64,000 nucleotides of DNA, from the NCBI RefSeq assembly GCF_020042285.1, contig NZ_CP083388.1, positions 770,001 through 834,000 of the forward strand, read 5' to 3'. The notes beneath the pieces are model-generated. The model ran no database searches, was not told the DNA's origin, and saw only the letters and a list, made by a program, of their open reading frames with translations. The stretch comes from Ferruginibacter albus. Its GTDB lineage: Bacteria; Bacteroidota; Bacteroidia; Chitinophagales; Chitinophagaceae. Made by a program: the position numbers and the translations under genes. Shown one piece after another: positions 9,505 to 19,600 of this stretch (position 1 is the first letter of the stretch; every line of letters begins with the position of its first letter).

Positions 9505-9846
9505 TTATTTTACTACCTGGAATTTGCCGGATTCTACAATCTTTCCACGTTTATCACGGAGCTGATAAACATAAATACCACGGAAAAAATTAGTAAGAGA
9601 TAATGAGATCTTAGGCGAAGTAGTAGTTAATTCATATACTTTTTTACCCAGGAAGTTATATAACTGTAACGTATACGATTTATCATACCCGTATTGATAT
9701 TCAAACGTAATATCAGATGTAGCTGGATTAGGGTAAAATTTTATCAGCTTAGCAGAAGCTTCCTCCACAGCCGGAGATTTAGTTTGCGCAAAAGAGGTAA
9801 AATTTAATCCAATCAATAAAATTGATATGAACAATATATTTTTCAA
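9505..9846 (-). CDS. Mini-protein made of a signal peptide and a T9SS type A sorting domain
   Basis: 113 residues from a TTG start (no in-frame ATG upstream). The signal peptide is residues 1-20 (LIGLNFTSFAQ end). A short linker (TKSPAVEEASAKL) leads directly into a type A CTD (IKFYPNPATSDITFEY at about 35-50, LYNFLGKKVYE, FRGIYVYQL, GKFQVVK end). Type A CTDs normally sit behind a large cargo domain; here there is almost none. A near-consensus -7 box (TATCTTTA) lies only five bases before the TTG, so the mRNA could be leaderless. It may be a remnant or a stand-alone CTD protein. Confidence 0.75.
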   Translation of the reverse strand: MKNILFISILLIGLNFTSFAQTKSPAVEEASAKLIKFYPNPATSDITFEYQYGYDKSYTLQLYNFLGKKVYELTTTSPKISLSLTNFFRGIYVYQLRDKRGKIVESGKFQVVK

Positions 9847-9902
9847 CGAGATAAAGATACAATCTTTTTATGTAAAATAATAGTCATGTTATTTAATAGC
9901 TA

Positions 9903-9935
9903 TAAAAAAACGCCGCTGCAGGCGGCGTTTTAAAA
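9903..9935 (-). terminator. Terminator of adhesin-PorP cassette 1
   Basis: Minus-strand GC-rich hairpin with CGCCGC / GCGGCG stem extended by A/T pairs and followed by a T-run. Its loop (TGCAG) differs from that of the otherwise equivalent terminator of cassette 2. Confidence 0.9.
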
Positions 9936-10950
9936 AAAGTTGATGAACTCTTTATTTTTTAAAATAATAGCGCAAAGAAATTTCATTGGCATCACCACCA
10001 TCGCTGAAAACACTTAATGGTGTAGAGAACTGGTCGTAAGCATAACCGATCTCTAATTTCTTAGCGATCTTCACCCCTGCATAAATGCTGTAGCTCTGCT
10101 GGTAATGATAGTTTATTCCCAACCACAGAAAATCTTTGTGCAACAATTTCACTCCTCCTTCAAAATCAATGGGTGAATTAGGAAGATATTTCAACATGGC
10201 ATTCGGGATCAGCACATTGTCCGGATCCGTTTGCCAATTGTAACTGGCAATGGCAAAGTAGTGACGGTATAATTGAGCATCCTGTGTTGCATTGGTGTTC
10301 TTATACAGGCTCAATCCTGATTGGATCAGCTGATCGGCAGAGATACCGATATTCAAGGTAGAAGATCTGTAATAAACACCCACCGCTGCATCGCCGGTTA
10401 TTTTTGAATCAGCAGCATTCATAATGCTCGGATCGTTTTGTGCAATTGGGTCTCCATCGGTTAAATAGTTCTTATCTATTTTATACTGGAAGAAGCTACC
10501 GCCTAAACCCAACATTAAGCGCTGGTCTTTTTTACCGTTCAAATAAACGCTGTAAGAAAGTCCTATTTGTCCGCCGGTACGGCTGGTAGGACCTGTTTTA
10601 TCATTGTAAACAAAAGCAGATACTCCTACTTTCTTCTTTTCAAAATAAGTATCGCCGTATACCACGAATGTTTCCGGACCACCTTCGATACCAGCCCATT
10701 GCTTGCGGTACAAAGCGCCTACAGAAGCATTGTCATCAGCACCTGAAGCAGCGGGGTTATACAAAAAGTTATGTTGTTGATATTGACTGATACGGAAGAT
10801 CTGCTGAGCGGTTGCATTGGATAAACAACCTGCAGTAACCAACAAAACAGCTATGATCGATTTTATTTTCATACTAGTTATTTTTTAAAATTCAGTTAGT
10901 GATGTTGTATTAATAGTTGTTTATCTAAGGATAGTTACGTTGCCGGTTAA
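9905..10950 (-). repeat. 1.05-kb direct repeat, copy 1
   Basis: Near-identical to 15640-16685 at a constant offset of 5735 bases. It covers the terminator, the whole PorP/SprF gene, the 48-base intergenic gap and the last ~10 codons of the adhesin gene. I count six single-base differences in the 921-base PorP gene, all silent, and three in the terminator loop. Confidence 0.95.
9952..10872 (-). CDS. PorP/SprF family T9SS outer-membrane protein, copy 1
   Basis: 306 residues with a signal peptide (cleavage after NATAQ, residue ~23). The mature part begins with the family start QQIFRISQYQQHNFLYNPAASGADD, then Gly/aromatic-rich beta strands of an outer-membrane barrel (SVGALYRKQWAGIEGGPETF; QIGLSYSVYLNGKKDQRLMLG) and the terminal strand EISLRYYFKK. 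Family knowledge: PorP/SprF proteins work with T9SS to anchor type B cargo such as SprB. It is downstream of the 1526-residue adhesin by 48 bases, so it is probably its partner. The protein is identical to that at 15687-16607. Confidence 0.93.
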   Translation of the reverse strand: MKIKSIIAVLLVTAGCLSNATAQQIFRISQYQQHNFLYNPAASGADDNASVGALYRKQWAGIEGGPETFVVYGDTYFEKKKVGVSAFVYNDKTGPTSRTGGQIGLSYSVYLNGKKDQRLMLGLGGSFFQYKIDKNYLTDGDPIAQNDPSIMNAADSKITGDAAVGVYYRSSTLNIGISADQLIQSGLSLYKNTNATQDAQLYRHYFAIASYNWQTDPDNVLIPNAMLKYLPNSPIDFEGGVKLLHKDFLWLGINYHYQQSYSIYAGVKIAKKLEIGYAYDQFSTPLSVFSDGGDANEISLRYYFKK

Positions 10951-13900
10951 CTTATAGAATTTACCCTGGTAGAATACATCGATTACATAATAGTAAGTTC
11001 CATCAGGAGAGTTATTGCCTTTATAAGTTCCATCCCATCCACGGCTGTTTGCATAGTTGTTCGAATGATAAACCAAACCGCCCCAACGATTGTAAACATT
11101 TACATTGGCAGTAGCACCGCAATCATCAGCGATCACAAACCATTTATCATTAATGCCGTCGCCATTAGGTGAGAATGATTTAGAAGGGAAGACGCAAAGA
11201 CCACTTACTTCAATATTTACATCATCACTTGAAACGCAATTAGCATCGTCTGTAACGGTAAGTGTATAAGTTGTGGTAGATAGAGGCTTACCTGTAGTGC
11301 TAACTGCTGCTGCATTTGTTAATCCATTGTCCGGAGTCCATGCATAAGCAAGATTATGACCTGTACTTGCAGAACCGTCTAACGTAACGATATCTCCAAA
11401 ATGAATTTGTTGATCAGCACCTGCATTTGCAACCGGAGCATTATTTACAACTATGGTAATTTGTCCCGGAGTTGTACAATTACTATTGGGTATAGTGTAA
11501 GTAATTAGGAATGTACCTGCACCCGATACGGAAGGATCAAATGTGTTACCGGTAATTGCATTGCTGCCGTTACCACTAAATACACCACCATTAGCACTTG
11601 TAACTAATGTTACAGGACTGCTGGTAGTACATAATGGATTTACAGGATTGATCGTTAATGTACCTGAAGCTGCTACTTCAACCGTTTGTTTTGATGTGCC
11701 GCTACAATTAGGACCTGTTGAATAAGTATAAGTAAGTGTATCTAAGCCGACACCTGCTGCAGAAGGGGTAAACGTATTTCCGCTTACACCTCTACCACTA
11801 AACGTACCGCCTGTAGGAGTTGCTGTTAAGGTAACAGGCTGTGCATTACTACAAATTGGATTTGGAGTAATCGGGTTCAACGTAATCTGCGGTAATGGAT
11901 TTGCAGGTAACGCCTTAGTAGTATCATTATAACATCCAATTTCATTGATCACACGTAAGGTGTAATTGGCGGCTGTGTTATCTGTAGGGTTTTTCAATTT
12001 TGGATTTTGTACGGTATCCTGCGGTGTTGGTAATTTTTTAGTGCCGTTATCATATGACCATGCCCATTGTGATATGGCATATCCCTGACCGTTAGATTGA
12101 TCGGTTAAAGTAACGGTATCGCTAACGCAGGTATTATAAACAATACCAAAACTGGCAGTAGTTCCTTCTACAACCTGTACGTTGTAAGAAATTGTTTTAT
12201 CACTTCCGCCTGGGCAGCCATCAATAGAAGCACTGCTGAAAGAAGTTATAGCAACACCATAAGTACCTGTTGCATCGAACACATATCCATTGTTCAATCT
12301 ATATACATAATACAGCGTGCCATTATCAATAAAAGTTGAATCAGCAACAATATTCGCATTTCCTTGTCCTAAAATGGTAGTATCAGTATTAGGAGAAACA
12401 TGCGAATTGTTATTAAAGCTGTATGTTATTTTGTTGGTTTGATAAGGTAACACCGCCGCTAGCTTAAATGATGTACCCCTACAAGTTTTAAGTGTTTTAC
12501 TAGATGAACTTACAGGACCACCATAAGGGTTTTGAATAATTAAAGGCGACGTAAGATCCTGCACTAACGTTCCTGCATTAAAGCCATAGCTTTCCTGGTC
12601 GTTATTACCCGTAAAACCATAAGCGATCGCATTAAATGTTGCATCAGAACTTAAGGTATGAGATACGCCACCTTGCAGGCCTGTGAAGGAAGCAATAGCA
12701 TATCCTGTATCTTGAGGATGCGGCGTAAATTGTGCGCTTACATCTGTGCCATCTAGTTTAAAGTTGGCTACTCCTTCTTTTTTAACAATAACATTTATAT
12801 AATTATTCTGAATAGCATAACGTGTAGCAGAATAAACAGAAACCTGGTTGATGGCCTGATCCACAGGGCTTAAAATGATCATTTCCGGATCTCCTAAATT
12901 ACCTGTATTCGGATGATTGGTTAATCCTGTTCCATCGCAGGCATGACTTGCACAGAACTGGGCTACCATTACAGGTTTATCACTTTCAATTGATAAAGCA
13001 GTGTCGGTAGGAATTTGATAATAAAATTGATTTACCAGATTTATAGGATCAATTGTTTGTCCGTTTACTTTAACTACTGTTGTAGGATCTTGAACACATA
13101 CTCTGAAAAATCCTGCTTCCATATCTGTTAATGGAGTAGTTAAGTATTTGCTGCCCCATGCTACTTTAGGGAACATTTGTTGTATAAAGTTGTCGGAACC
13201 ACCATCTTTATATATGCATCCACCTACACTCAATTGTACTCTACCGTTACCAGTGAACAATGCAATTTTTTTATTACAATCCAATGATTTCACAGTAGTA
13301 CCGGTTAGATCATCACCATTCCGGGTAGCAAGTAAAGTTCCCAATGCATTAAATACCTCGCCTTTGTTTAAGGTAATGGTAAACGGAACACCTGCAGGGT
13401 ATAAAGTAGTTGTTCCTGTTGCATTTGCTGTTATATCAGCGCTTGGGTTAATTTCAATTTGAGTATTGTCTTCATCAGCAATAACAAAGAAGAAGGAATG
13501 CGGATAATCACTGTTAGAAGCTCCGCCTGTTGTTAAAGCAGTGTATTGAGTACCCCAGGTATTAGTTGGCAATACTAATGTAGCACCCGAAGATTGTGAC
13601 GCAAAAATATGCGCATACAACGCAAATAATTTTCCTGATTTGCTGTATACATGAATGGCTTTTGGTAAAACTCCTGTTGAATTTAACCTTGCATCGAATG
13701 AACCTGCTTTAGGTAAGAAATCAGTTTCTATTGCAACATTGGCATCCAGCCAATATGCCTGGCGATAGCCTAATAACGGGATCTCTACAATGATCGAATC
13801 GCTTACATCTGATGAAAGATATAATACCATATCCTGGTTATTACTACCTGTCATTAAAGATTGAAAGCCATATCCCAGCCAAAAATCATTTCCTTTACTG

Positions 13901-15501
13901 GACGTTACAGCAGGGGTAGGTTGTTTTCCGTTACCCGTTACTGTTAGGTTTTGAATATAATCCGAAGTAACACCTCCTCCGCTATGCGTAATTTCACCGG
14001 TAAAAAAGCTTAAAGAAGTAGGCGCAAATGTTACAGTTACTACCCGTGTAAAGCTATTGCCTGTATAGGTGATTGTAGAAGGAGTTACCGTAAAGCCGTC
14101 TGGTGCAGTAATCGTAACCGGCGAACCATCTAGTAAAGTGCCGGATAGTGTATAGGTTAAGCTTATTGAATCTCCTATTGCTGTAGCAGGGAAATTTAAT
14201 TGAGGAACAGAAGTGATCAATTCCGGTTGTGGAGAAGAAGTTGTGAATGTATCAATATCCCCATATCCGGTACCAATTGAATTGATAGCATATGCTCTTA
14301 CATAATATAATGTATTCGGAGTAAGATTTTGTAATAAACTTGTATAATTTGTTCCGAATGAACCATCAGAAGTTGGATTGTCAGTTGGATAAGATGGATT
14401 ACCTGTTGTATTGAATACTATACCTTTTGCGGTTACAGCAACACCGCCGCTATCGATAAAATTACCACCGCTTTTTGCTGCTTTTGATAAAATAGTAAAG
14501 CTATGTGGATCAACAGTAGTTAATACCGGAGCACTTGGCTGGTCTGTTGTAATGGTCATATCAGCACCGTAACTATTTCCTGCAGGGGTGGCTATAAAAG
14601 CTCTTAAGTGATAGGTGGTAGCAGGAGCCAAACCTGTTATCGTTACACCATAAGCACCGGAAGTAACCGATGGAGATGTATTAACGATATTATCGCTAAG
14701 GGTAGGGTTCGCATTTGTGCTCCATACTATGCCGCTGCTGCTGATAGGAATTTGTCCTGCAGTTATTGTACCATAGCCAAGAGCAGTATATTTTCCTGTT
14801 GCTCTTGCCGAATCTGAAGTAATAGAAGGAGCAGTTGCAGCAGGTGTAGTAGTAGTGCCGCTAAATTTTACATTTCTAATTGTAACGCTTCTGCTTGATG
14901 AAGTAGAAGAGGACACAGCATATACATACATTCTTATTGCGTATGTATGCCCGCTGTATAAAGTAACATTCAAAGAACTAATGGCTAAACCATTATGACT
15001 TCCGCCACTGGCTGCATTTACTGTACCTCCAAATGGAATCCATGGTCCACTGCCGTCTATTTGATAAGCAAGACTGATGACATTGTCTCCGCTACTTCCG
15101 GAAGTTTTTGCATCAAATACTAATCCTGTAATAGTAGCATCAGAACCTGTATTAGATGAAATAGGAAAATCTAAATTATCGCCGTCTGTTGCTGTTGTAG
15201 GCCAAGATGTAGATAGATTGCATTTATACCCATCCGTATTGTATGCATTGGATGTAAACCTGGAGCCTGGTATCATTGCCCCAACTGTTATTTTCGATGC
15301 ATCTGCACCTGTAACAGGACTGGCATTTGCATTAGAAGTCAGCACCCACGTTGCAGTGAATTGTGCGCTAACTTTTGCGGAAATAATTAATCCGCAGATA
15401 GCAATAAAAAATAGCTTTACTGCATAAGACATTTTGGTAAACATTTGTTTTGAATTAGCAAGATGATTTAAAAATAAATTCCCTGAAGTAGTTCTTCTCA
15501 T
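10921..15501 (-). CDS. Giant T9SS type B adhesin with IgGFc-binding-like domain
   Basis: About 1526 residues from the ATG at 15501 (a TTG two codons upstream and ATGs at 15444 and 15432 are alternatives; the signal peptide SYAVKLFFIAICGLIISAKVSAQ fits the inner ones). Order: an N-terminal beta domain (FTATWVLTS...), fibronectin-like segments (about 225-430, ITGLAPATTYHLRAF), a large IgGFc-binding-protein-like domain (about 540-880, GNDFWLGYGFQSL to PEMIILSPVDQAINQV), PKD-like and other Ig-like segments, and a type B CTD (from FSPNGDGIND, last ~90 residues, ending LTGNVTILR). Predicted surface adhesin. Its last ~10 codons lie inside the 1.05-kb repeat shared with cassette 2. Paralogue of the gene at 16656-20990. 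Confidence 0.88.
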   Translation of the reverse strand: MRRTTSGNLFLNHLANSKQMFTKMSYAVKLFFIAICGLIISAKVSAQFTATWVLTSNANASPVTGADASKITVGAMIPGSRFTSNAYNTDGYKCNLSTSWPTTATDGDNLDFPISSNTGSDATITGLVFDAKTSGSSGDNVISLAYQIDGSGPWIPFGGTVNAASGGSHNGLAISSLNVTLYSGHTYAIRMYVYAVSSSTSSSRSVTIRNVKFSGTTTTPAATAPSITSDSARATGKYTALGYGTITAGQIPISSSGIVWSTNANPTLSDNIVNTSPSVTSGAYGVTITGLAPATTYHLRAFIATPAGNSYGADMTITTDQPSAPVLTTVDPHSFTILSKAAKSGGNFIDSGGVAVTAKGIVFNTTGNPSYPTDNPTSDGSFGTNYTSLLQNLTPNTLYYVRAYAINSIGTGYGDIDTFTTSSPQPELITSVPQLNFPATAIGDSISLTYTLSGTLLDGSPVTITAPDGFTVTPSTITYTGNSFTRVVTVTFAPTSLSFFTGEITHSGGGVTSDYIQNLTVTGNGKQPTPAVTSSKGNDFWLGYGFQSLMTGSNNQDMVLYLSSDVSDSIIVEIPLLGYRQAYWLDANVAIETDFLPKAGSFDARLNSTGVLPKAIHVYSKSGKLFALYAHIFASQSSGATLVLPTNTWGTQYTALTTGGASNSDYPHSFFFVIADEDNTQIEINPSADITANATGTTTLYPAGVPFTITLNKGEVFNALGTLLATRNGDDLTGTTVKSLDCNKKIALFTGNGRVQLSVGGCIYKDGGSDNFIQQMFPKVAWGSKYLTTPLTDMEAGFFRVCVQDPTTVVKVNGQTIDPINLVNQFYYQIPTDTALSIESDKPVMVAQFCASHACDGTGLTNHPNTGNLGDPEMIILSPVDQAINQVSVYSATRYAIQNNYINVIVKKEGVANFKLDGTDVSAQFTPHPQDTGYAIASFTGLQGGVSHTLSSDATFNAIAYGFTGNNDQESYGFNAGTLVQDLTSPLIIQNPYGGPVSSSSKTLKTCRGTSFKLAAVLPYQTNKITYSFNNNSHVSPNTDTTILGQGNANIVADSTFIDNGTLYYVYRLNNGYVFDATGTYGVAITSFSSASIDGCPGGSDKTISYNVQVVEGTTASFGIVYNTCVSDTVTLTDQSNGQGYAISQWAWSYDNGTKKLPTPQDTVQNPKLKNPTDNTAANYTLRVINEIGCYNDTTKALPANPLPQITLNPITPNPICSNAQPVTLTATPTGGTFSGRGVSGNTFTPSAAGVGLDTLTYTYSTGPNCSGTSKQTVEVAASGTLTINPVNPLCTTSSPVTLVTSANGGVFSGNGSNAITGNTFDPSVSGAGTFLITYTIPNSNCTTPGQITIVVNNAPVANAGADQQIHFGDIVTLDGSASTGHNLAYAWTPDNGLTNAAAVSTTGKPLSTTTYTLTVTDDANCVSSDDVNIEVSGLCVFPSKSFSPNGDGINDKWFVIADDCGATANVNVYNRWGGLVYHSNNYANSRGWDGTYKGNNSPDGTYYYVIDVFYQGKFYKLTGNVTILR

Positions 15502-15597
15502 AAACAAGCAATTAGAAAATAGTTTTGTGTAAAAATTCAGCCCGTTAAGCTAACAACAATCGCCAACAAATTATTTTTGGTTTTATGTTTTATTTAT

Positions 15598-15609
15598 GCA
15601 ATCGTTCCC
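15598..15609 (-). promoter_or_regulatory. Repeated motif GGGAACGATTGC, copy upstream of adhesin 1
   Basis: Minus-strand 12-mer about 100 bases upstream of the adhesin start. The same 12-mer occurs at 21276-21287, upstream of adhesin 2, and its AACGATTGC core at 50645-50653, upstream of the GH99-like gene. It may be a regulator site; no regulator is identified. Confidence 0.3.
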
Positions 15610-15639
15610 GATAACGTTTCGCTTTAAAGAGTGTATAAT

Positions 15640-15671
15640 AAAAAACGCCGCTATAAGCGGCGTTTTAAAAA
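15640..15671 (-). terminator. Terminator of adhesin-PorP cassette 2
   Basis: Minus-strand hairpin AAAACGCCGCT / AGCGGCGTTTT followed by a T-run; counterpart of the hairpin at 9903-9935 with a changed loop that still closes the stem. Confidence 0.9.
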
Positions 15672-15686
15672 AAGTTGATGAACTCT

Positions 15687-16607
15687 TTATTTTTTAAAAT
15701 AATAGCGCAAAGAAATTTCATTGGCATCACCGCCATCGCTGAAAACACTTAATGGTGTAGAGAACTGGTCGTAAGCATAACCGATCTCTAATTTCTTAGC
15801 GATCTTCACCCCTGCATAAATGCTGTAGCTCTGCTGGTAATGATAGTTTATTCCCAACCACAGAAAATCTTTGTGCAACAATTTCACTCCTCCTTCAAAA
15901 TCAATGGGTGAATTAGGAAGATATTTCAACATGGCATTCGGGATCAGCACATTGTCCGGATCCGTTTGCCAATTGTAACTGGCAATGGCAAAGTAGTGAC
16001 GGTATAATTGAGCATCCTGTGTTGCATTGGTGTTCTTATACAGGCTCAATCCTGATTGGATCAGCTGATCGGCAGAGATACCGATATTCAAGGTAGAAGA
16101 TCTGTAATAAACACCTACCGCTGCATCGCCGGTTATTTTTGAATCAGCAGCATTCATAATGCTTGGATCGTTTTGTGCAATTGGGTCTCCATCGGTTAAA
16201 TAGTTCTTATCTATTTTATACTGGAAGAAGCTACCGCCTAAACCCAACATTAAGCGCTGGTCTTTTTTACCGTTCAAATAAACGCTGTAAGAAAGTCCTA
16301 TTTGTCCGCCGGTACGGCTGGTAGGACCTGTTTTATCATTGTAAACAAAAGCAGATACTCCAACTTTCTTCTTTTCAAAATAAGTATCACCGTATACAAC
16401 GAATGTTTCCGGACCACCTTCGATACCAGCCCATTGCTTGCGGTACAAAGCGCCTACAGAAGCATTGTCATCAGCACCTGAAGCAGCGGGGTTATACAAA
16501 AAGTTATGTTGTTGATATTGACTGATACGGAAGATCTGCTGAGCGGTTGCATTGGATAAACAACCTGCAGTAACCAACAAAACAGCTATGATCGATTTTA
16601 TTTTCAT
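15687..16607 (-). CDS. PorP/SprF family T9SS outer-membrane protein, copy 2
   Basis: 306 residues, identical in amino-acid sequence to the copy at 9952-10872; the two genes differ at six silent positions (for example 15732, 16116 and 16164 against 9997, 10381 and 10429). Signal peptide, PorP/SprF N-terminal start and outer-membrane beta strands are the same. It follows the 1444-residue adhesin by 48 bases and is the likely anchoring partner for that protein. The identical proteins beside clearly diverged adhesins point to recent duplication or gene conversion of this segment only. Confidence 0.93.
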   Translation of the reverse strand: MKIKSIIAVLLVTAGCLSNATAQQIFRISQYQQHNFLYNPAASGADDNASVGALYRKQWAGIEGGPETFVVYGDTYFEKKKVGVSAFVYNDKTGPTSRTGGQIGLSYSVYLNGKKDQRLMLGLGGSFFQYKIDKNYLTDGDPIAQNDPSIMNAADSKITGDAAVGVYYRSSTLNIGISADQLIQSGLSLYKNTNATQDAQLYRHYFAIASYNWQTDPDNVLIPNAMLKYLPNSPIDFEGGVKLLHKDFLWLGINYHYQQSYSIYAGVKIAKKLEIGYAYDQFSTPLSVFSDGGDANEISLRYYFKK

Positions 16608-16655
16608 ACTAGTTATTTTTTAAAATTCAGTTAGTGATGTTGTATTAATAGTTGT

Positions 16656-19600
16656 TTATCTAAGGATAGTTACGTTGCCGGTTAAGGTATGTACTGAACC
16701 GTTAGGGAATAATCCTCTTACTACATAATAGTAAGTGCCATCCGCAACATTATTGCCTTTGTACGTACCGTTCCATGAGTTAGAAGAAGAATAATTATCA
16801 GAATGATAGATCAAACCACCCCAACGATTGTATACATCTACAATAAGCGTAACATTACATTCTCCCTGTAATATTCTCCACGTATCATTATTGCCATCAC
16901 CATTTGGTGTAAATCCTTTTGCAGGAATGATCTGGCAAGGAAATGGTTCTTCCACTGTTACAGTAACCGCATCACTTCCGCTACAATCACCGGCAGTTAC
17001 CGTTAATGTATAAGTAGTGGTTTGTGCAGGATGACTAACTGTAGTTAATTGATCTGGTGTAGTCAGGTCCGCATTGTTGGTTGCTGTCCACAGGTAAGTG
17101 CCTTGTACATTATTTCCGCTAAGCGTAACAGTTCCATTTGGTGCAACAGTAGTTGGTGTTGCTGTTACATGAACCTGAGGTGCTGTAGGAGGAGCAACAA
17201 GTGTTGTTGGCGTAGCGTTAGAAACACATCCGCCTGTTGTACCTTTTACAACTACGTTATAATTGCCGGCAGTTAATGAACCGCTTGTAGCATTTTGCTG
17301 ATAAGTAGTACCGCCATCAAAACTATAAGTAACCCCACTTGTTGGAGTGGTTACCGTAATAGTTCCGGTAGGAGCATTACAGGTTGGTTGAACGGCGGTA
17401 ACCTGTGGCGTTGCGGGAGTAATCGGTTGCACAGCGATGGTTATCACAGTGTCAGCCGAAACGCAACCTCCTGTATTATTTTTAACTACTACATGATAAT
17501 CACCTGCAGCTAATGGAGCGCTTGTTACACCTTGTTGGAAATTAGTGCCGCCATCAAAGCTATAAGTAACCCCGGTTGTTGGATTAGTAACAGTGATAGT
17601 TCCTGTAGCAACGGTGCAAGTTGGTTGTATTGAAGTGGCTGTTGGTTTAGTTGCAGAACTAAATGAAACAACATGGCTGGTATCGGCATAACATCCGTCT
17701 TCTGTTAGTACTCTTAGTCTAACTGTGTGATTACCGCCGGTTGTATAATTGTGCGAAGGATTTGCTGTCACTGAATCAGGACTTACATTTCCATCGCCAT
17801 AATTCCAAACCCATCTATCAATGATACGACCATTACCCGTTGAAGCATCTGTAAATTGTACACTTCCGGAACATCCGCTTGTTGGAGGGAATGTAAAGTC
17901 TGCAGAAGGACCTTGTGTTACAGATATATTGAACGGGAATGATGATAATGAACATCCGTCTGAAGTTGGATTTTGCGCTAATACTTTTACAGGCAAGTTG
18001 CCAATAACACTATATGTGTGTGGAACAGGATTACTGTATTGATATAATGTAATACCATTCAATACAAAACTTGTATCACGCACAGGGTTTAAGATAGTAT
18101 CCGGTTTGTTAGGTAAAAGATTAGGGTTATTGGAATAATCAAAAATGATCATGCTGGTAGTAGGATAAGGCAATACAGTTGTCATGGTAAACTTACCACC
18201 ACGACAAACACTTGAAGCACTACCGCTGCCAAATTCATTTTGTACGCTGATGGCAGATGACAGATCATTTAAGTTAGTACCGCCATTGTATGCATAACTT
18301 TCATCTCCGCCATATCCGTAAGAAACCGCATTAAACCCACCTCCTGTTGAAGAAAGTGTGTAATAGACATTTGATGAATAGCCGGAAGCTAAAGGAATTT
18401 GTGCATAGGAATAAGTACCATCAATAGGAGCAAATGTTGCTGCCACGGGAGCGGTGTTTTGATCAACAATAGTGAATTTGGATACATCTGTTGTTTTAAT
18501 AACAACATTCACAAAGTTATTGGCTGCACCATCTGATAAAGCAACAGGAGACATGATCACTTTATTAATAGCTTGTTCAACAGGGCTTATATAAACCATG
18601 TCAGGATCTCCTTTACTTGGACCATAGTTGTTGGTACATTTATTTTTGTTGGTGATATATTGTGATACGATTACAGAAGACGTAGCGTCGATTGTAACCG
18701 GACTAGTGGTTCCAAACTCGTAATATAAATTATTGGTTAATGCTATTGGTGCACCTGGTGTAACCGGATTGGCAGTACCCAGCCCATTAACAACTGTACC
18801 AGAAGGCGATAACACGGTACCATTAATTGTAACAGTCGTATTAGCAGCACTATCGGGATTCAACATTACTCTATAAATATTGTAAGAATAATTAGAACCT
18901 CCTGTAGGAGCAGAAACATAATGTTTACCCCATGCTACATAAGGGATTGATTGCTGGAAAAGATTATCGCTCGAAGGTGTAGTATTATCGCAGGAAATAG
19001 CAATTTTACCACTTCCAGAAAATACTGCGATAGGTTTACAGGCCCCGCCATCTGTACTAATAGATTCTATTTGTGTACCTGTAATATCAGTTAAACCATC
19101 ATTTGCTTTTATAAGCCAAACATCTCCTTTGTTTAATGTAGTATCATACGTTCCGGTTAAGCCGCTTTCGCTGGTTATGCCCGGAGGCAATGTTACCTGC
19201 AATCTTGTATTATCTTCGGTAGCTACTGCAAAAGCATATGATCTGGCATTCGGGTTATTCTGAGCATTTGATTTCTGGAAGTAATTCAATGCAGTGTAAC
19301 TTCTGCCTAATGTATTTACAGGGAAAAGAACACTTGCTGCAGCAACGCTGCTTCCCCAAATTTCAGCATAAGCAACAATAGGACTGGTGCTATGGATATA
19401 AATACCTTTTTTTGCGTATAAGCCTTCGCTAATTCCCGATGAATTATACAATCTTGCATCATCCACTCCACTCCATGGAATAAGATTAGAAGCAGTAATA
19501 GAACCTGCCGGTAAAGTTATTGTTTGGATCAGATCGTTCCCAACATAAATACTTACAGTAGCAGTATCATCAGAAGTAAAGTATAAGGTCATTTTTGCAT

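Larger units (their letters stand above)
15640..16685 (-). repeat. 1.05-kb direct repeat, copy 2
   Basis: Second copy of the segment at 9905-10950, same orientation, about 99% identical. Similarity stops abruptly inside the adhesin gene at the codons just before LTGNVTILR and, at the other side, at the terminator. Confidence 0.95.

Noticed and set aside
9905..16685. The 1.05-kb direct repeat as a transposon or insertion sequence
   Set aside because: No transposase, terminal inverted repeats or target duplications; the repeat ends match gene and terminator boundaries, as expected for duplication or gene conversion.
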